Shown here one piece after another: positions 34,601 through 44,800 of a stretch of DNA of 52,003 nt. Below the pieces are notes generated by a model that had not been told where the DNA came from, made no database searches, and saw only the letters and a list, made by a program, of their open reading frames with translations. Position 1 is the stretch's first letter. Every line of letters begins with the position of its first letter. The translations under genes were made by a program, and so were the position numbers. The DNA comes from Actinomycetaceae bacterium. Its GTDB lineage: Bacteria; Actinomycetota; Actinomycetes; Actinomycetales; Actinomycetaceae. The DNA is taken from assembly GCA_030524055.1 (NCBI GenBank), contig JAUNHH010000014.1:10225-62227 (forward strand). Reading direction: 5' to 3'.

Positions 34601-36745
34601 ATGGACACACCCGCACCTGCCCATCAAAATATGGAACTTTTACAGGAGCTGGCCTCGCTCAATGGTGTGGCTACGGGCTTTTGGGATTGGTATGGCAATC
34701 GTAAAGATGTCAGTGCAGTCTCTTTGCTCCGTGTTCTTGAGTCCCTGGGCCTACCCGTTACAGCAGAATCCACCGTGGATGACATTCACGCTGCCCTGAA
34801 AGAAACCGAAGACCGGATGTGGCGGCGGACCGTGCCCCCCACGGTAGTGGCACGTGAAGGGACGCCAGCAGAATTCCATGTTCACGTTCCCGACGGCGCC
34901 TGGGTTAATGTCTCCTGGATCCTTGAAGACGGTGGCAGCGGCTACTGCGAACAGGTGGACGCCTGGACCCAACCACGCACCGTAGACGGGCGGCTCATTG
35001 GCCGCGCCACCTTCCGTCTCCCGCACGACCTACCAATTGGCTGGCACCGCCTAGTTGCCACAATAGAAACAGGCGAAGTACGTTCCTCGACTCTCATCGT
35101 CACCCCGAATCGCCTGGATGTTCCCGCCGCTGATGATCGCCGCCGCTGGGGCGTTGCCGCGCAGATGTATTCGACTCGTTCCGCGTCCTCGTGGGGTATT
35201 GGTGACGCTATTGACCTGGCTGACCTGCTGGCAGTATGCGCAGATAAAGGTGCAGATTTCCTCCTTATTAATCCGGTCCACGCCTCCGCCCCGCTGGCCC
35301 CCATTGAAAACTCGCCGTACCTGCCGGTCTCACGGCGTTGGTTGAATCTGATCTATATTCGCCCGGAGTTCATTGAGGAATATCTTCATGCGCCCCTGGC
35401 GGCCCGCGAGGCAATTGAACAACTCCGTATTACTGCTGCAGTCCCAGAAGAAGGTGTTGGTCTGATTGACCGCGACCGTGTCTGGGAATCAAAACGCAAA
35501 GCCCTGGAACTTCTTTTCGCTGTTCCACGTTCCCTGCATCGTGAAGGTCTTTTCCGGCGTTTCGTCGAAAATGGTGGCACCGAATTAGCGAACTTTGCCC
35601 TGTGGTGTGCCCTGGTCGAACGCAATGAGGGTATGGACTTGCCCGAAGATGTGGCCACCTCTGCCTCCCTTGGTGCCGACGCCATGCGCCTTGAACTGGC
35701 CGATCGCATCGAGTTTTGGCAGTGGTGCCAATGGGTAGCCTCCGAACAACTTGCCCATTCTCAGCGGGTCGCCCGCAATTTGGGAATGGATATTGGAGTC
35801 ATGGCTGACCTGGCCGTCGGTGTCCACGCACAAGGCAGTGAAGTGTGGTCTGAACCGGAATGGTTTGCGAAGGGAATGACGGTGGGCGCGCCGCCAGATA
35901 TGTATTCCCAGCAGGGCCAGGATTGGTCCCAGCCGCCATGGAGTCCGCGCGCGCTGGCTGAGGTTGGTTACGCGCCACTGCGCGATATGCTCCGCGCGGC
36001 TTTAGCTAATGCAGGCGCAGTGCGTATTGACCATATTCTTGGCCTTTTCCGCCTCTGGTGGATTCCCAGTGGCATGGCTGCGAGTGCGGGTACTTACGTG
36101 TCTTATGACCATGAAGCAATGGTCGGGATTGTTCTGCTTGAAGCTCAGCGTGCAGGTGCAGTGGTTATTGGCGAAGACCTCGGCACTGTCGAGCCTTGGG
36201 TGCGTGAGTACCTTGCCGATCGGGGAATTCTCGGCACGTCAGTACTGTGGTTCGAGAAAGAAGATTCTGGTTGGCCCATGCATGCCGACTGGTATCGGAA
36301 GGATTGCCTCGCAGCGGTCACCACCCATGATTTACCGCCGACTGCAGGGTACATTGAGGGTGTCCAGACCACTTTGCGTGACCAGTTAGGTCTTTTGGTC
36401 GAAGAGGTGGACAAGGTACGCGCCGATGACGCCGTTGAGTTAGAGCGAATGGGTGTTCGCCTGCGTGAATATGGGTTGACATCATCAGCACAGCCCAGCA
36501 TTCGTGAACAGGTGGAAGCTATGCACGGCTATATTGCGCGCACCCCTGCCCGTTTTGTTGTGGCCGCATTGGTGGATGCGGTAGGGGATAAGCGTCCGCA
36601 GAATCTGCCGGGCACATTTAGGGAATACCCGAATTGGTGCGTTCCGCTGTGCGATTCCGAAGGCCTGGAGGTTCACGTCGAAGATTTGCCGACCAATGAA
36701 CGTTTATCCTCCCTCATGCAGACCTTGGATCGGGCAATACATTAG
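34601..36745 (+). CDS. malQ: 4-alpha-glucanotransferase (amylomaltase)
   Basis: 714 residues from ATG 34601 (GAAGGGA just upstream). GH77: nucleophile Asp in VRIDHILGLFRLWWIP (about 477), acid/base Glu in VIGEDLGTVEPWV (about 530), third Asp in TTHDLPPTAGY (about 579). The N-terminal 170 residues form the extra domain typical of actinobacterial MalQ. It disproportionates maltodextrins in the cytosol, matching the nearby PTS and glycosidases. Confidence 0.95.
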   Translation: MDTPAPAHQNMELLQELASLNGVATGFWDWYGNRKDVSAVSLLRVLESLGLPVTAESTVDDIHAALKETEDRMWRRTVPPTVVAREGTPAEFHVHVPDGAWVNVSWILEDGGSGYCEQVDAWTQPRTVDGRLIGRATFRLPHDLPIGWHRLVATIETGEVRSSTLIVTPNRLDVPAADDRRRWGVAAQMYSTRSASSWGIGDAIDLADLLAVCADKGADFLLINPVHASAPLAPIENSPYLPVSRRWLNLIYIRPEFIEEYLHAPLAAREAIEQLRITAAVPEEGVGLIDRDRVWESKRKALELLFAVPRSLHREGLFRRFVENGGTELANFALWCALVERNEGMDLPEDVATSASLGADAMRLELADRIEFWQWCQWVASEQLAHSQRVARNLGMDIGVMADLAVGVHAQGSEVWSEPEWFAKGMTVGAPPDMYSQQGQDWSQPPWSPRALAEVGYAPLRDMLRAALANAGAVRIDHILGLFRLWWIPSGMAASAGTYVSYDHEAMVGIVLLEAQRAGAVVIGEDLGTVEPWVREYLADRGILGTSVLWFEKEDSGWPMHADWYRKDCLAAVTTHDLPPTAGYIEGVQTTLRDQLGLLVEEVDKVRADDAVELERMGVRLREYGLTSSAQPSIREQVEAMHGYIARTPARFVVAALVDAVGDKRPQNLPGTFREYPNWCVPLCDSEGLEVHVEDLPTNERLSSLMQTLDRAIH

Positions 36746-36753
36746 GTATTGCA

Positions 36754-36766
36754 ACGAGGGCGGGGC
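36754..36766 (+). repeat. 13-mer repeat, exact copy
   Basis: Nine bases after the malQ stop, in the 46-base gap before the converging EIIA gene. Confidence 0.85.
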
Positions 36767-36791
36767 GCTAGCAGAGAATAATGCTGGCGCC

Positions 36792-37250
36792 CTAGCCCAG
36801 GCGCAGGAGGGGCGTGCCTGTGGTGACTGGCGTTCCCGGATGGTGAAGGATTTCCGGCTGAGATGTGGCTCCTGCGAGAACGATAATGGGTACCACTGGT
36901 GATAGTCCCGCTTCTTTGGTGACCTCAAGATCCCAGGTGACCACAGGTTGACCAACCTCTAACTGCTGGCCTTCCTGGGCGTGAAGATCAAAACCGCGCC
37001 CGCGCAGAACAACCGTATCAATGCCCAGGTGAACTAAAACAGATAAATCCTGATCTGTGGTGATCACAAAAGCATGAGGGTGGAGTTTAGAAATGCGTCC
37101 GCTTAATGGCGCAAGAACCCGGATTGCGGATCCGTCAGGTGGGGTGATGGCAATGCCTGGCCCGACAATGCCCCCGGCAAAAACCGGGTCAGGCACCTCA
37201 CCAAGTGGCGTGGTAATACCAGCAAGGGGAGAAGTAATCTCCACACTCAC
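36792..37250 (-). CDS. PTS EIIA domain protein (glucose family)
   Basis: 152 residues. Beta-sandwich EIIA-Glc: phosphoryl His H74 in VLVHLGIDTV, supporting His H59 in KLHPHAFVI, and start PLAGITTPLGEVPDPVFAGGIVGPGIAI. Its start overlaps the preceding EIIB gene by four bases, so EIIB-EIIA act as separate soluble partners for an absent EIIC. Confidence 0.93.
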   Translation of the reverse strand: MSVEITSPLAGITTPLGEVPDPVFAGGIVGPGIAITPPDGSAIRVLAPLSGRISKLHPHAFVITTDQDLSVLVHLGIDTVVLRGRGFDLHAQEGQQLEVGQPVVTWDLEVTKEAGLSPVVPIIVLAGATSQPEILHHPGTPVTTGTPLLRLG

Positions 37251-37477
37251 CGCAGAGCCTCAACTGCCGCAGTGATTTCTTCTGCTTGAGGTCCCATCAC
37301 CAATTGCAGAGATTTCCCAACGCTGACAACGCCGAAGGCGCCAGCACTTTCAAGGGCGGCTTCATCGACGGGTTCGACATCATTGACCTCAACGCGAATA
37401 CGGGTAATACACGCTTCAAGTGCGGCGACATTGTCCCAGCCTCCGAGGGCGGCGAGGATCTTTTCTGCCTGGCTCAT
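37247..37477 (-). CDS. PTS EIIB domain protein (glucose family)
   Basis: 76 residues, the minimal EIIB-Glc: ILAALGGWDNVAALEACITRIRVEVND with phosphocysteine C23. Closely related to the EIIB at 34284, so the window holds two EIIB and one EIIA. Coupled to EIIA by a four-base overlap. Confidence 0.93.
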   Translation of the reverse strand: MSQAEKILAALGGWDNVAALEACITRIRVEVNDVEPVDEAALESAGAFGVVSVGKSLQLVMGPQAEEITAAVEALR

Positions 37478-37658
37478 ATCTGCTCCTTCTTATCGTCCCG
37501 CGACATGGCGGCTCACTATGAATCCTAGCCCGCCCAGCCATTTTTGGTGAGCTAGTACATATCGTGTTGGCGTCAATTGGCTGCCTTGAAGCAGCGCCGT
37601 TAGGACCTTCAGCCGTGAGGGGTGGGTGATCCACAGCGCAACCCGAGTCGCTCAGTGG

Positions 37659-37675
37659 GCCCCGCCCTCGTTAAT
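37659..37675 (-). repeat. 13-mer repeat, exact copy overlapping a stop codon
   Basis: The TAA stop of the HAD phosphatase lies in the first bases of the motif (AATTAACGAGGGCGGGGC), so the repeat begins exactly at the end of the gene. Confidence 0.85.
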
Positions 37676-38507
37676 TGATATCGATATCAGCCAAACCCAA
37701 CTGGGTGAAGGCACGCGCCAAACCATTGTCATCGACAGCTGTGGTCACCATATTTGCTGCCTGCTGAACTTCCGGTGGGGCCTGGCCCATGGCCACCCCA
37801 ATCCCTGCCATTTCTAGGGCCTCAATATCATTATGGGAATCGCCAATAGCAATCGTGCGTTCCATTGGCACTCCCACATGGTTGGCAAGAAAAGCAATGG
37901 CCGAGCCTTTAGAAATTCGTGTGGGCATAATTTCGGCAACGTGGGTGGCGGCAGCAGAAATCGACCCGGGAATAATCCGTAACGAGGGCGGAAGTTGCTC
38001 TGCAACAGCGCTAATCTCCACATCTGCGGGCAAATATGCCGTCAATTTCGATGTTGATTCCGGGGTTTCGTCACGTAAATATGGCGCAATGGAATCGGAA
38101 TATTCTTTCCATGCGGGTTCAGCAACATTGTGATCGACCATCTCTAAGAAGGTGGCCATAAATTTCGGTCCCGGACAAATAGCTTCAGGCCCCTGCCAAA
38201 CCCAAATTGCCCCACATGCGGCCAGAATCTTTTCGACCTGATCAATTTCTGCCCGAACAATACGTTCATCAAGAAGTGTCTCTTCCCCAAGGCGCACAAA
38301 TGCACCGCCGCCAGCCACTTCTCCCTCAAAACCAAGATCACGCAGACGTGGATAAATCTCAGGATGGGACCGTCCTGAACATAAGAAAAGGCGATGGCCC
38401 ACTGCTCGCGCTGCACTAATAGCACTGACCGCAGAGTCCGGAACACGGTGATCGTGCCCAATCAGCGTTCCATCAATATCGATAAATACGAGGCAGGGTT
38501 GATCCAT
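37671..38507 (-). CDS. HAD-superfamily (Cof-type) sugar phosphatase
   Basis: 278 residues. HAD motif I FIDIDGTL (D10 nucleophile, D12), motif II CSGRSH, and motif III/IV KGSAIAFL...AIGDSHNDIEALEMAG, with a C2-type cap between. Probably a sugar- or flavin-phosphate phosphatase, consistent with the sugar-uptake genes around it. Substrate not predictable. Confidence 0.9.
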   Translation of the reverse strand: MDQPCLVFIDIDGTLIGHDHRVPDSAVSAISAARAVGHRLFLCSGRSHPEIYPRLRDLGFEGEVAGGGAFVRLGEETLLDERIVRAEIDQVEKILAACGAIWVWQGPEAICPGPKFMATFLEMVDHNVAEPAWKEYSDSIAPYLRDETPESTSKLTAYLPADVEISAVAEQLPPSLRIIPGSISAAATHVAEIMPTRISKGSAIAFLANHVGVPMERTIAIGDSHNDIEALEMAGIGVAMGQAPPEVQQAANMVTTAVDDNGLARAFTQLGLADIDIN

Positions 38508-38746
38508 ACCCTCATTGTCCCATCACTAGCGCGACGCCAACGCGCAGACCACATCAGCGCGCAATGACAAAGTGTGCGTCCAGAGCGACAGATCATGCGG
38601 AGCTCCTTCAGTTTCGTTGTGAACTGGATCTACTCTCGCTGGAGGTGCCAAGCGCCTGAAATCACAGAGATGTGAGGACAGCGCAGACGGCAGCCGACCA
38701 TCTGCGGACCAATGGTGGTCCACAAAGACAGTGAGAGGACATCTCC

Positions 38747-41176
38747 ATGCGAATGATCACAAGGCGGCCAGCAATAGCGGCCGTAGGGGTCATGGCCCTC
38801 GTCCTTGCAGGATGTACTGCAAGTGGCGGCGCTCAAAGCGGGCAATCTGGTAGTGCCCAATCAGGTGCTGCCAGCGCAGGCAATACCACCAATGCCTATA
38901 TTTCCGAGCAAATGAGCGATGGCAAGACCTCATTCACCCGCGTTCTCAACCCCAATGGTGGACAGACCCTGTCCTACGCCACTGATGGCTCAATGAAGAT
39001 TATTGAGCAGAAAGACGGCGAATTCACCTACGCATTCAAAGATATGAATGCCAATGGCACCCTCGATCCTTTCGAAGATTGGCGCCTGGATGCCGCCAAA
39101 CGGGCTGCAGATCTCGCCCCCAAACTCAGCAAAGAGCAGCAAGCCGGACTTATGCTCTTCTCTTCCCACGAGCGAGCTCCCGGCGATGGCCTGACCGATA
39201 AGCAAAAGGACTACCTCCAGTCCTCGCACCTGCGTGCCGTTCTCAATGCAGGTAATTCTGACGCCAAGCAAAATGTCCAGTGGGTCAACGAAATGCAAGC
39301 CTTCGTTGAGACCTTGGCCAATGAGAAAACCCCGTATGTGCCCGTCAACTACTCTTCCGATCCGCGTTCGGATGGTTCTAAAGCTGGCGCCTTTACCCAA
39401 TCAGGTGAAATCTCTACCTGGCCGTCTTCTTTGGGCTTGGCTGCCACATTCTCCCCAGAAACCGTTCAGCAATTCGGCCAAATGGTGTCGGCTGAATATC
39501 GGGCGCTGGGTATTGGTACAGCCTTAAGCCCGCAAATTGATCTGGCTTCAGAACCACGCTGGTTGCGCGTCTCAGGCACCTTCGGTGAAGACTCTGATAT
39601 GGCTGCCAAGATGGCCAAAGCCTATGTTGACGGTTTCCAGGGAACCTATGACGAATCTGGACAGTCCATTGGCTGGGGCGATGACTCGGTTGCTGCCATG
39701 ATTAAGCACTGGCCCGGTGATGGTTCTGGCGAAGGAGGACGCGAATCCCACACCGCCCCCGGTAAATACGCGGTATACCCGGGTGGCAATCAGGCCGAAC
39801 ATGAAAAGGTCTTTATTGGTGCCCTGAACTCTTCCGCCATAATGACCTCTTACTCCATTGGCGTTGGCGCTGATGGCAAGCCTGCCTACAGCGCTCTCAT
39901 GGGCACCTCCTATGACAAAGGCAAACTCGATGCTCTGCGGGAAAAGAATGCCTATCAGGGCGTTGTCGTCACCGACTGGGCTGTGACGACCACCGTTGCT
40001 GATGACCCAGAAAAGAATAAGTTCGGTATGGCCTGGGGCGCGGAATCGCTCACCCCTGAACAGCGTCACTTTGAGGTGCTGAAGAACGGCACCGATATGT
40101 TCGGTGGCAATAATGCGGTAGGCCCCGTCCTCGCCGCCTATGACATGTGGCAAAGTGCCCACGCTGCTGGCCAGCTGCCGATTGATGCCCCTACCCGTTG
40201 GGCGCAATCTGCCGCACGCATCCTCACCCTGTCCTTCAATAACGATGGCTTCGACAACCCCTATTTGGTTCTCGAAGATTCCCAAGCCACCGTTGGTTCT
40301 CAAGACAAGGTTGATGCCGGACGCCAGGCACAGCTGAACTCTATCGTCCTGCTGAAGAACAGCAATAACGCCATTAACTTTGCCCAATCCGGCGACTTCA
40401 AAGACAAGGTTGTCTATGTGCCTCACACCCACGACCTTGGCTTCCCTTCGGTCCGTGGCCCGGCTGAATACACCCACGGCGCCTCTTTGGATATCGACAC
40501 CCTGAAGAAGTACTTCAAGGAGGTTGTCACCGACGAGGTTGTCCTCGACGGCGAAGAAAAGGTCAAGGAATACAAGGCTCCGGACCTATCCAAGGTTGAC
40601 CTGGTTCTGGTGGGGATGCGCTCGCCCAATAACGGCAATAACTTCTCCAAGGCTGGCTTCAATGAAGCGGATAAGAGCTACTACCCGTTGTCATTGCAGT
40701 ACCGCCCTTACACGGCTGATGGAGAGAACGTCCGTAAGACCTCAATCTCTGGCGACACCCTGCCCGACGGCTCCAAGGAAAACCGCTCTTACTTTGGCAA
40801 GACCTCGCATATCTCCAATGAGGCCGATCTGGACGCCTTCGAGCGCGCCACCAAGGCCGTTGAAGCCAGTGGCAAGAAGATCCCCGTGGTGACGGTCCTC
40901 AAAGCCAGTAACCCAGTGATCCCCACTGAATTTGAGGCCAAGTCCGATGCCCTTCTTGTGGGCTTTGGCACCGCTGACGAAGCCCTGATCCAGGTTGCTT
41001 TAGGCCAGCATTCCCCGGCTGGACGCCTGCCCATTCAGTTCCCCGCAGATATGAACACTGTCGAAGCGAATAAGGAAGACGTTCCCAAGGACGTGACTCC
41101 CTATAAAGACTCGGCAGGCAATGTCTATGACTTTGGCTTTGGCCTGGGAGCAGATGGCAAACCGCTAGCCAAGTGA
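38747..41176 (+). CDS. GH3 glycoside hydrolase, surface lipoprotein
   Basis: 809 residues. Lipoprotein signal (LVLAGC, C23) and a Gly/Ser/Gln/Ala linker. GH3 N-terminal TIM barrel (about 110-420): EPRWLRVSGTFGEDSDMAAKMAKAYVDGFQG, KHWPGDGSGEGGRESH, and the nucleophile D410 in VVVTDWAV. The C-terminal domain (about 490-800) ends with GRLPIQFP and the VYDFGFGL loop. Beta-glucosidase-type enzyme outside the membrane. GAGAGGACA precedes the ATG. Confidence 0.9.
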   Translation: MRMITRRPAIAAVGVMALVLAGCTASGGAQSGQSGSAQSGAASAGNTTNAYISEQMSDGKTSFTRVLNPNGGQTLSYATDGSMKIIEQKDGEFTYAFKDMNANGTLDPFEDWRLDAAKRAADLAPKLSKEQQAGLMLFSSHERAPGDGLTDKQKDYLQSSHLRAVLNAGNSDAKQNVQWVNEMQAFVETLANEKTPYVPVNYSSDPRSDGSKAGAFTQSGEISTWPSSLGLAATFSPETVQQFGQMVSAEYRALGIGTALSPQIDLASEPRWLRVSGTFGEDSDMAAKMAKAYVDGFQGTYDESGQSIGWGDDSVAAMIKHWPGDGSGEGGRESHTAPGKYAVYPGGNQAEHEKVFIGALNSSAIMTSYSIGVGADGKPAYSALMGTSYDKGKLDALREKNAYQGVVVTDWAVTTTVADDPEKNKFGMAWGAESLTPEQRHFEVLKNGTDMFGGNNAVGPVLAAYDMWQSAHAAGQLPIDAPTRWAQSAARILTLSFNNDGFDNPYLVLEDSQATVGSQDKVDAGRQAQLNSIVLLKNSNNAINFAQSGDFKDKVVYVPHTHDLGFPSVRGPAEYTHGASLDIDTLKKYFKEVVTDEVVLDGEEKVKEYKAPDLSKVDLVLVGMRSPNNGNNFSKAGFNEADKSYYPLSLQYRPYTADGENVRKTSISGDTLPDGSKENRSYFGKTSHISNEADLDAFERATKAVEASGKKIPVVTVLKASNPVIPTEFEAKSDALLVGFGTADEALIQVALGQHSPAGRLPIQFPADMNTVEANKEDVPKDVTPYKDSAGNVYDFGFGLGADGKPLAK

Positions 41177-41183
41177 CCTCCCC

Positions 41184-41217
41184 GCTGTGGGGGTAGACAA
41201 GCGTCGGCCCCCACAGC
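41184..41217. terminator. Hairpin terminator
   Basis: GCTGTGGGGG with CCCCCACAGC, perfect 10 bp, 14-base loop, eight bases after the GH3 lipoprotein stop. Confidence 0.75.
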
Positions 41218-41257
41218 ATCACCCGCTGATTCCCATTTTCTGAAAGGACTCAACACT

Positions 41258-41710
41258 ATGACCACCTCCCTGATTCGTCCCGTTCTTACGGCCACCCTCG
41301 CCTTGAGTGTGGGCCTTAGTCTCGCTGCCTGTGGAGGCGGTGGCACCGCTCCCGCATCAGGTGCAGCCAGTGGCGCTTCGACATCGCAGTCTGGTGCCGC
41401 TTCTTCGTCAACTGAAGAAGACGGTGCGACCAAGGAAGACCTGAAACTTGCTCTGCAGACGGTAAAAGACACATTGGCTAAGAACCCTGAATTAACTCAG
41501 ATTTACCTGGCTAATGACGTTGATAAGCCCACAGAAAAGTACGGAATGCTGGTGGTTCCTTATGCCCATTCCGAATCCACCGAAAAACTGACCACCTCTG
41601 TTGTTGAAATCAAAGGTGGTAAATATGTGATCGGTGCACTGGCAAAGGAGTCCCAGAAGACATGGGAAATCGACCAGGACGGAAAGATTAGCGAAAAGAC
41701 CGAGAAGTAA
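41258..41710 (+). CDS. Small lipoprotein of unknown function
   Basis: 150 residues. Signal with lipobox SLAAC near residue 25, then a Gly/Ala/Ser linker (to about 55) and a small soluble domain of about 90 residues (TVKDTLAKNPELTQIYLANDV...VVPYAHSESTEKLTTSVVEIKGGKYVIGALAKESQKTWEIDQDGKI). No recognised family. Between two GH3 genes, so perhaps an accessory carbohydrate-contact protein. Confidence 0.75.
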   Translation: MTTSLIRPVLTATLALSVGLSLAACGGGGTAPASGAASGASTSQSGAASSSTEEDGATKEDLKLALQTVKDTLAKNPELTQIYLANDVDKPTEKYGMLVVPYAHSESTEKLTTSVVEIKGGKYVIGALAKESQKTWEIDQDGKISEKTEK

Positions 41711-41739
41711 ACGCGGTCTTTATTGAGGTGGGGTTCAGC

Positions 41740-41767
41740 CTTGGGGCGCGCTTTTTGCGGCCCCAAG
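41740..41767. terminator. Hairpin terminator
   Basis: CTTGGGGC/GCCCCAAG with a 12-base T-rich loop, inside a weaker outer GAGGTGG/CCACCTT stem, 30 bases after the small lipoprotein gene. Confidence 0.65.
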
Positions 41768-41826
41768 TGCTCCACCTTCGTTTTGATGTATTGAGATAGA
41801 CACTCACTTAATGAGGAGCCGGTAAG

Positions 41827-44800
41827 GTGGCTAAAAAAAAGGCAAAGACGCCAATGTCCAATAGAAAGTTCGTCGGGATATGGGGCACACTCATTGCATT
41901 TCTCGCTGTGCTCCTCATCGTTCTCAATATCGCGATTGGTGTATTCGATAAGTGGATTGGTACCCAATGGGGAGCAGGGGAATACAAGGTCACGAATAGT
42001 GCTGCAGCCCAAAGTTGGGATACTTCCTACTACACCAGCGACTACGAAGATCTTGATTCACACGCTTCCGCTGCTAGCGCACTGATTGAAGAAATCGAGG
42101 GCGAGGGAATCGTTTTAGCAAAGAACGAGGGCGGGGCACTGCCACTCAATAGCGGCGCAAAAATTACGATGTTTGGCCGCGCCGCTGCTGACCCTGTTTA
42201 TGGCGGAGCGGGTTCTGGCTCTGTTGATGTCTCCACAGCAGTCAATGCCCGCACAGGCTTAGAAAATGCAGGATTCGCTATTAATGATGCTGTCTACCAG
42301 ACCATTGCTACCTACGCGGAAAGCAATGGCCGTGGCGAGATCGTGATGGATAAAGAAGAGGAATCCAGCTACACCATTGGTGAACTCCCCGTCGATCAAT
42401 ATAAAGCCCAGCAATCGACCTTCGCTGGCTTTAAAGATGCTGCTGTGGTGTTTATTGGCCGGCCCGGTGGTGAAGGTGGTGATTTGACCCGCGACATGTC
42501 GAAATGGGATCCAAATCCCACCCCCGGTCAGCACCAATTGGAACTCAATAAAGACGAGCGTGACCTTATTGAGTTGGCTAAAGCCAACTTCGACAAAGTG
42601 GTGATTGTCATTAATGCCTCCACCACTATGGAACTCGGTGATATTCAAAAAGATACGGGCGTGGACTCTATTCTCCTGGTTGGTTCCCCCGGATTATCTG
42701 GCTTTAATGCGGTTGGCCATGTGCTGGCCGGTAAAGTCAATCCCTCTGGCCATACCAGTGATATTTGGGCAGCGGACTTTACGAAGGATCCCACCTATGT
42801 GAATTTCGGTGACTTCGTTTACGAGAACCTCAAGGTCTCTTACCCGTCCTCCGCCCTCGGAAATGTTGCCTCCAACCAGGAAATCTCCGAAGAGGCCACC
42901 TTCGTCAATTACCAAGAAGGCATCTATATGGGCTACCGCTATTATGAAACGGCCGCCGCTGAAGGATTTATTAACTACAACGATGCTGTGGTCTACCCCT
43001 TTGGTTATGGATTGTCCTATACGAATTTCCAATGGGCAGTAAAAGGCAATACCTTTGGCAAGGTTGATGGCACCATTAAAGTTGATGTGGCTGTCACCAA
43101 TACTGGCACGGTGCCTGGTAAAGATGTCGTTCAGGTCTATTACTCTGCTCCCTACACAAAGGGCGGAATTGAAAAGTCAGAGGTTGTCCTGGGCGGCTTT
43201 GCTAAGACTCCGATTATTGCCCCTGGCGCGACAGAAACTGTCACTGTGGAATTCCCAGTTGAAGAAATGGCCTCCTATGACTACGAGGGCGCAAAAGCCT
43301 ATGTTCTAGAAAAAGGTACCTACGAGATCACTGTGCGCACCGACTCTCACACTATTGCTCCGCAAACCCAGGTCTTGCCCTACGTTGTGGCAGAAACTGT
43401 GACCTACGGGGACGATAATCCCAGGGCATCTGATGCGGGGGTCGCAGGTAACCGTTTTAATGATGTCTCCGCCCAATTCACTGACGACCCCAGCGAAACC
43501 AATAAGATCCTGAATATGTCCCGCGCGGACTTTGCGGGCACATTCCCCAAAGCGCCAACAAAAGAACAACGTCAGGCCCCCGATGCTGTGCAATCAGATT
43601 TCGCAGTGTGGAATACCAAGGCCATGGCCCAAACTGCCTCCGTGCAAAAGCCAAAAACCGGCGTTGACACTGATTTAACCCTGGTGGATATGCGTGGTCT
43701 TCCCTATGACGATCCGAAATGGGATCAGCTTTTGGATTCGCTGACCGTTGACGAGATGAGCGAAGTGCTTCTCAATGGCGCCTACAACTCGGCGGCTATT
43801 CCCTCTATTGCCAAACCTGCTGTTGTTGACCTTGACGGCCCCGCAGGATTCTCCTCATTCATTAATGCCTCCATTAATGGCCCGGCGTACACATCCGAAT
43901 TCCTTATTGCGCAAACATGGAATGTGGAATTGGGGAAGAAAATGGGCGAAATGATGGGTAATGAATCCCTGCTCAAAAAGGTTTCCGGATGGTATGCGCC
44001 CGCAATGAATTTGCACCGCTCACCTTTTGCTGGCCGCAACTTCGAGTACTACTCAGAAGACCCCCTTCTGTCAGGAAAAATGGCAGCAGCAGTCTCTCAA
44101 GGCGCGGCAAATAAGGGCCTGTACACCACCTTGAAGCACTTTGCTCTCAATGACCAGGAAACAAATCGTGTGAATAATGGTGTCGCCACCTGGGCCACCG
44201 AACAAACGATTCGTGAATTGTATTTGCGGCCTTTCGAAATCGCCATCAAAGAGGTAAAGGTTCCCGTCACCTATATTTCTGACGATAAAGGCACCCTGGC
44301 CCAGTCAGAAACTGGTGCAATGGCAGTAATGAGTGCCTTTAACCGGGTTGGCGCCACCTGGGCTGGTGGGTCGAAGCCGCTGATGACAGGTGTCTTGCGG
44401 CAAGAATGGGGCTTTCGTGGATTCGTTATTACGGACTTCAACCTCTACAACTATATGAGTCCCGATCAAGGCATTTATGCTGGTTCGGATTTGACCCTGT
44501 CATTCGCACCATCAAAGGCCTTTGAAGACACCTCCTCAGATTTTGCTGTGACCAATATGCGCACCGCCACCAAGAACATTCTCTATAGCGTGGCAAACTC
44601 CAATGCGATGGTTGGCCTGGCTCCCGGTGCAACGGTGACCTATACGCCACCCGCATGGCAATACGCGCGGTGGATTATTACCGCATTGGTGGCTGCACTA
44701 CTGGCTGGAGGCGCATTCATGGTTGTTAGACGAGTGCGTGCCCATTCAGGCAATCCTGTTGAGGATGGGGCTGGCACCTCGTCTACCGCACAGGCAGTCT

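Noticed and set aside
39572-40477. 301-codon minus-strand frame within the GH3 lipoprotein gene
   Set aside because: Antisense shadow of a strong GH3 coding sequence; low-complexity product without domains.
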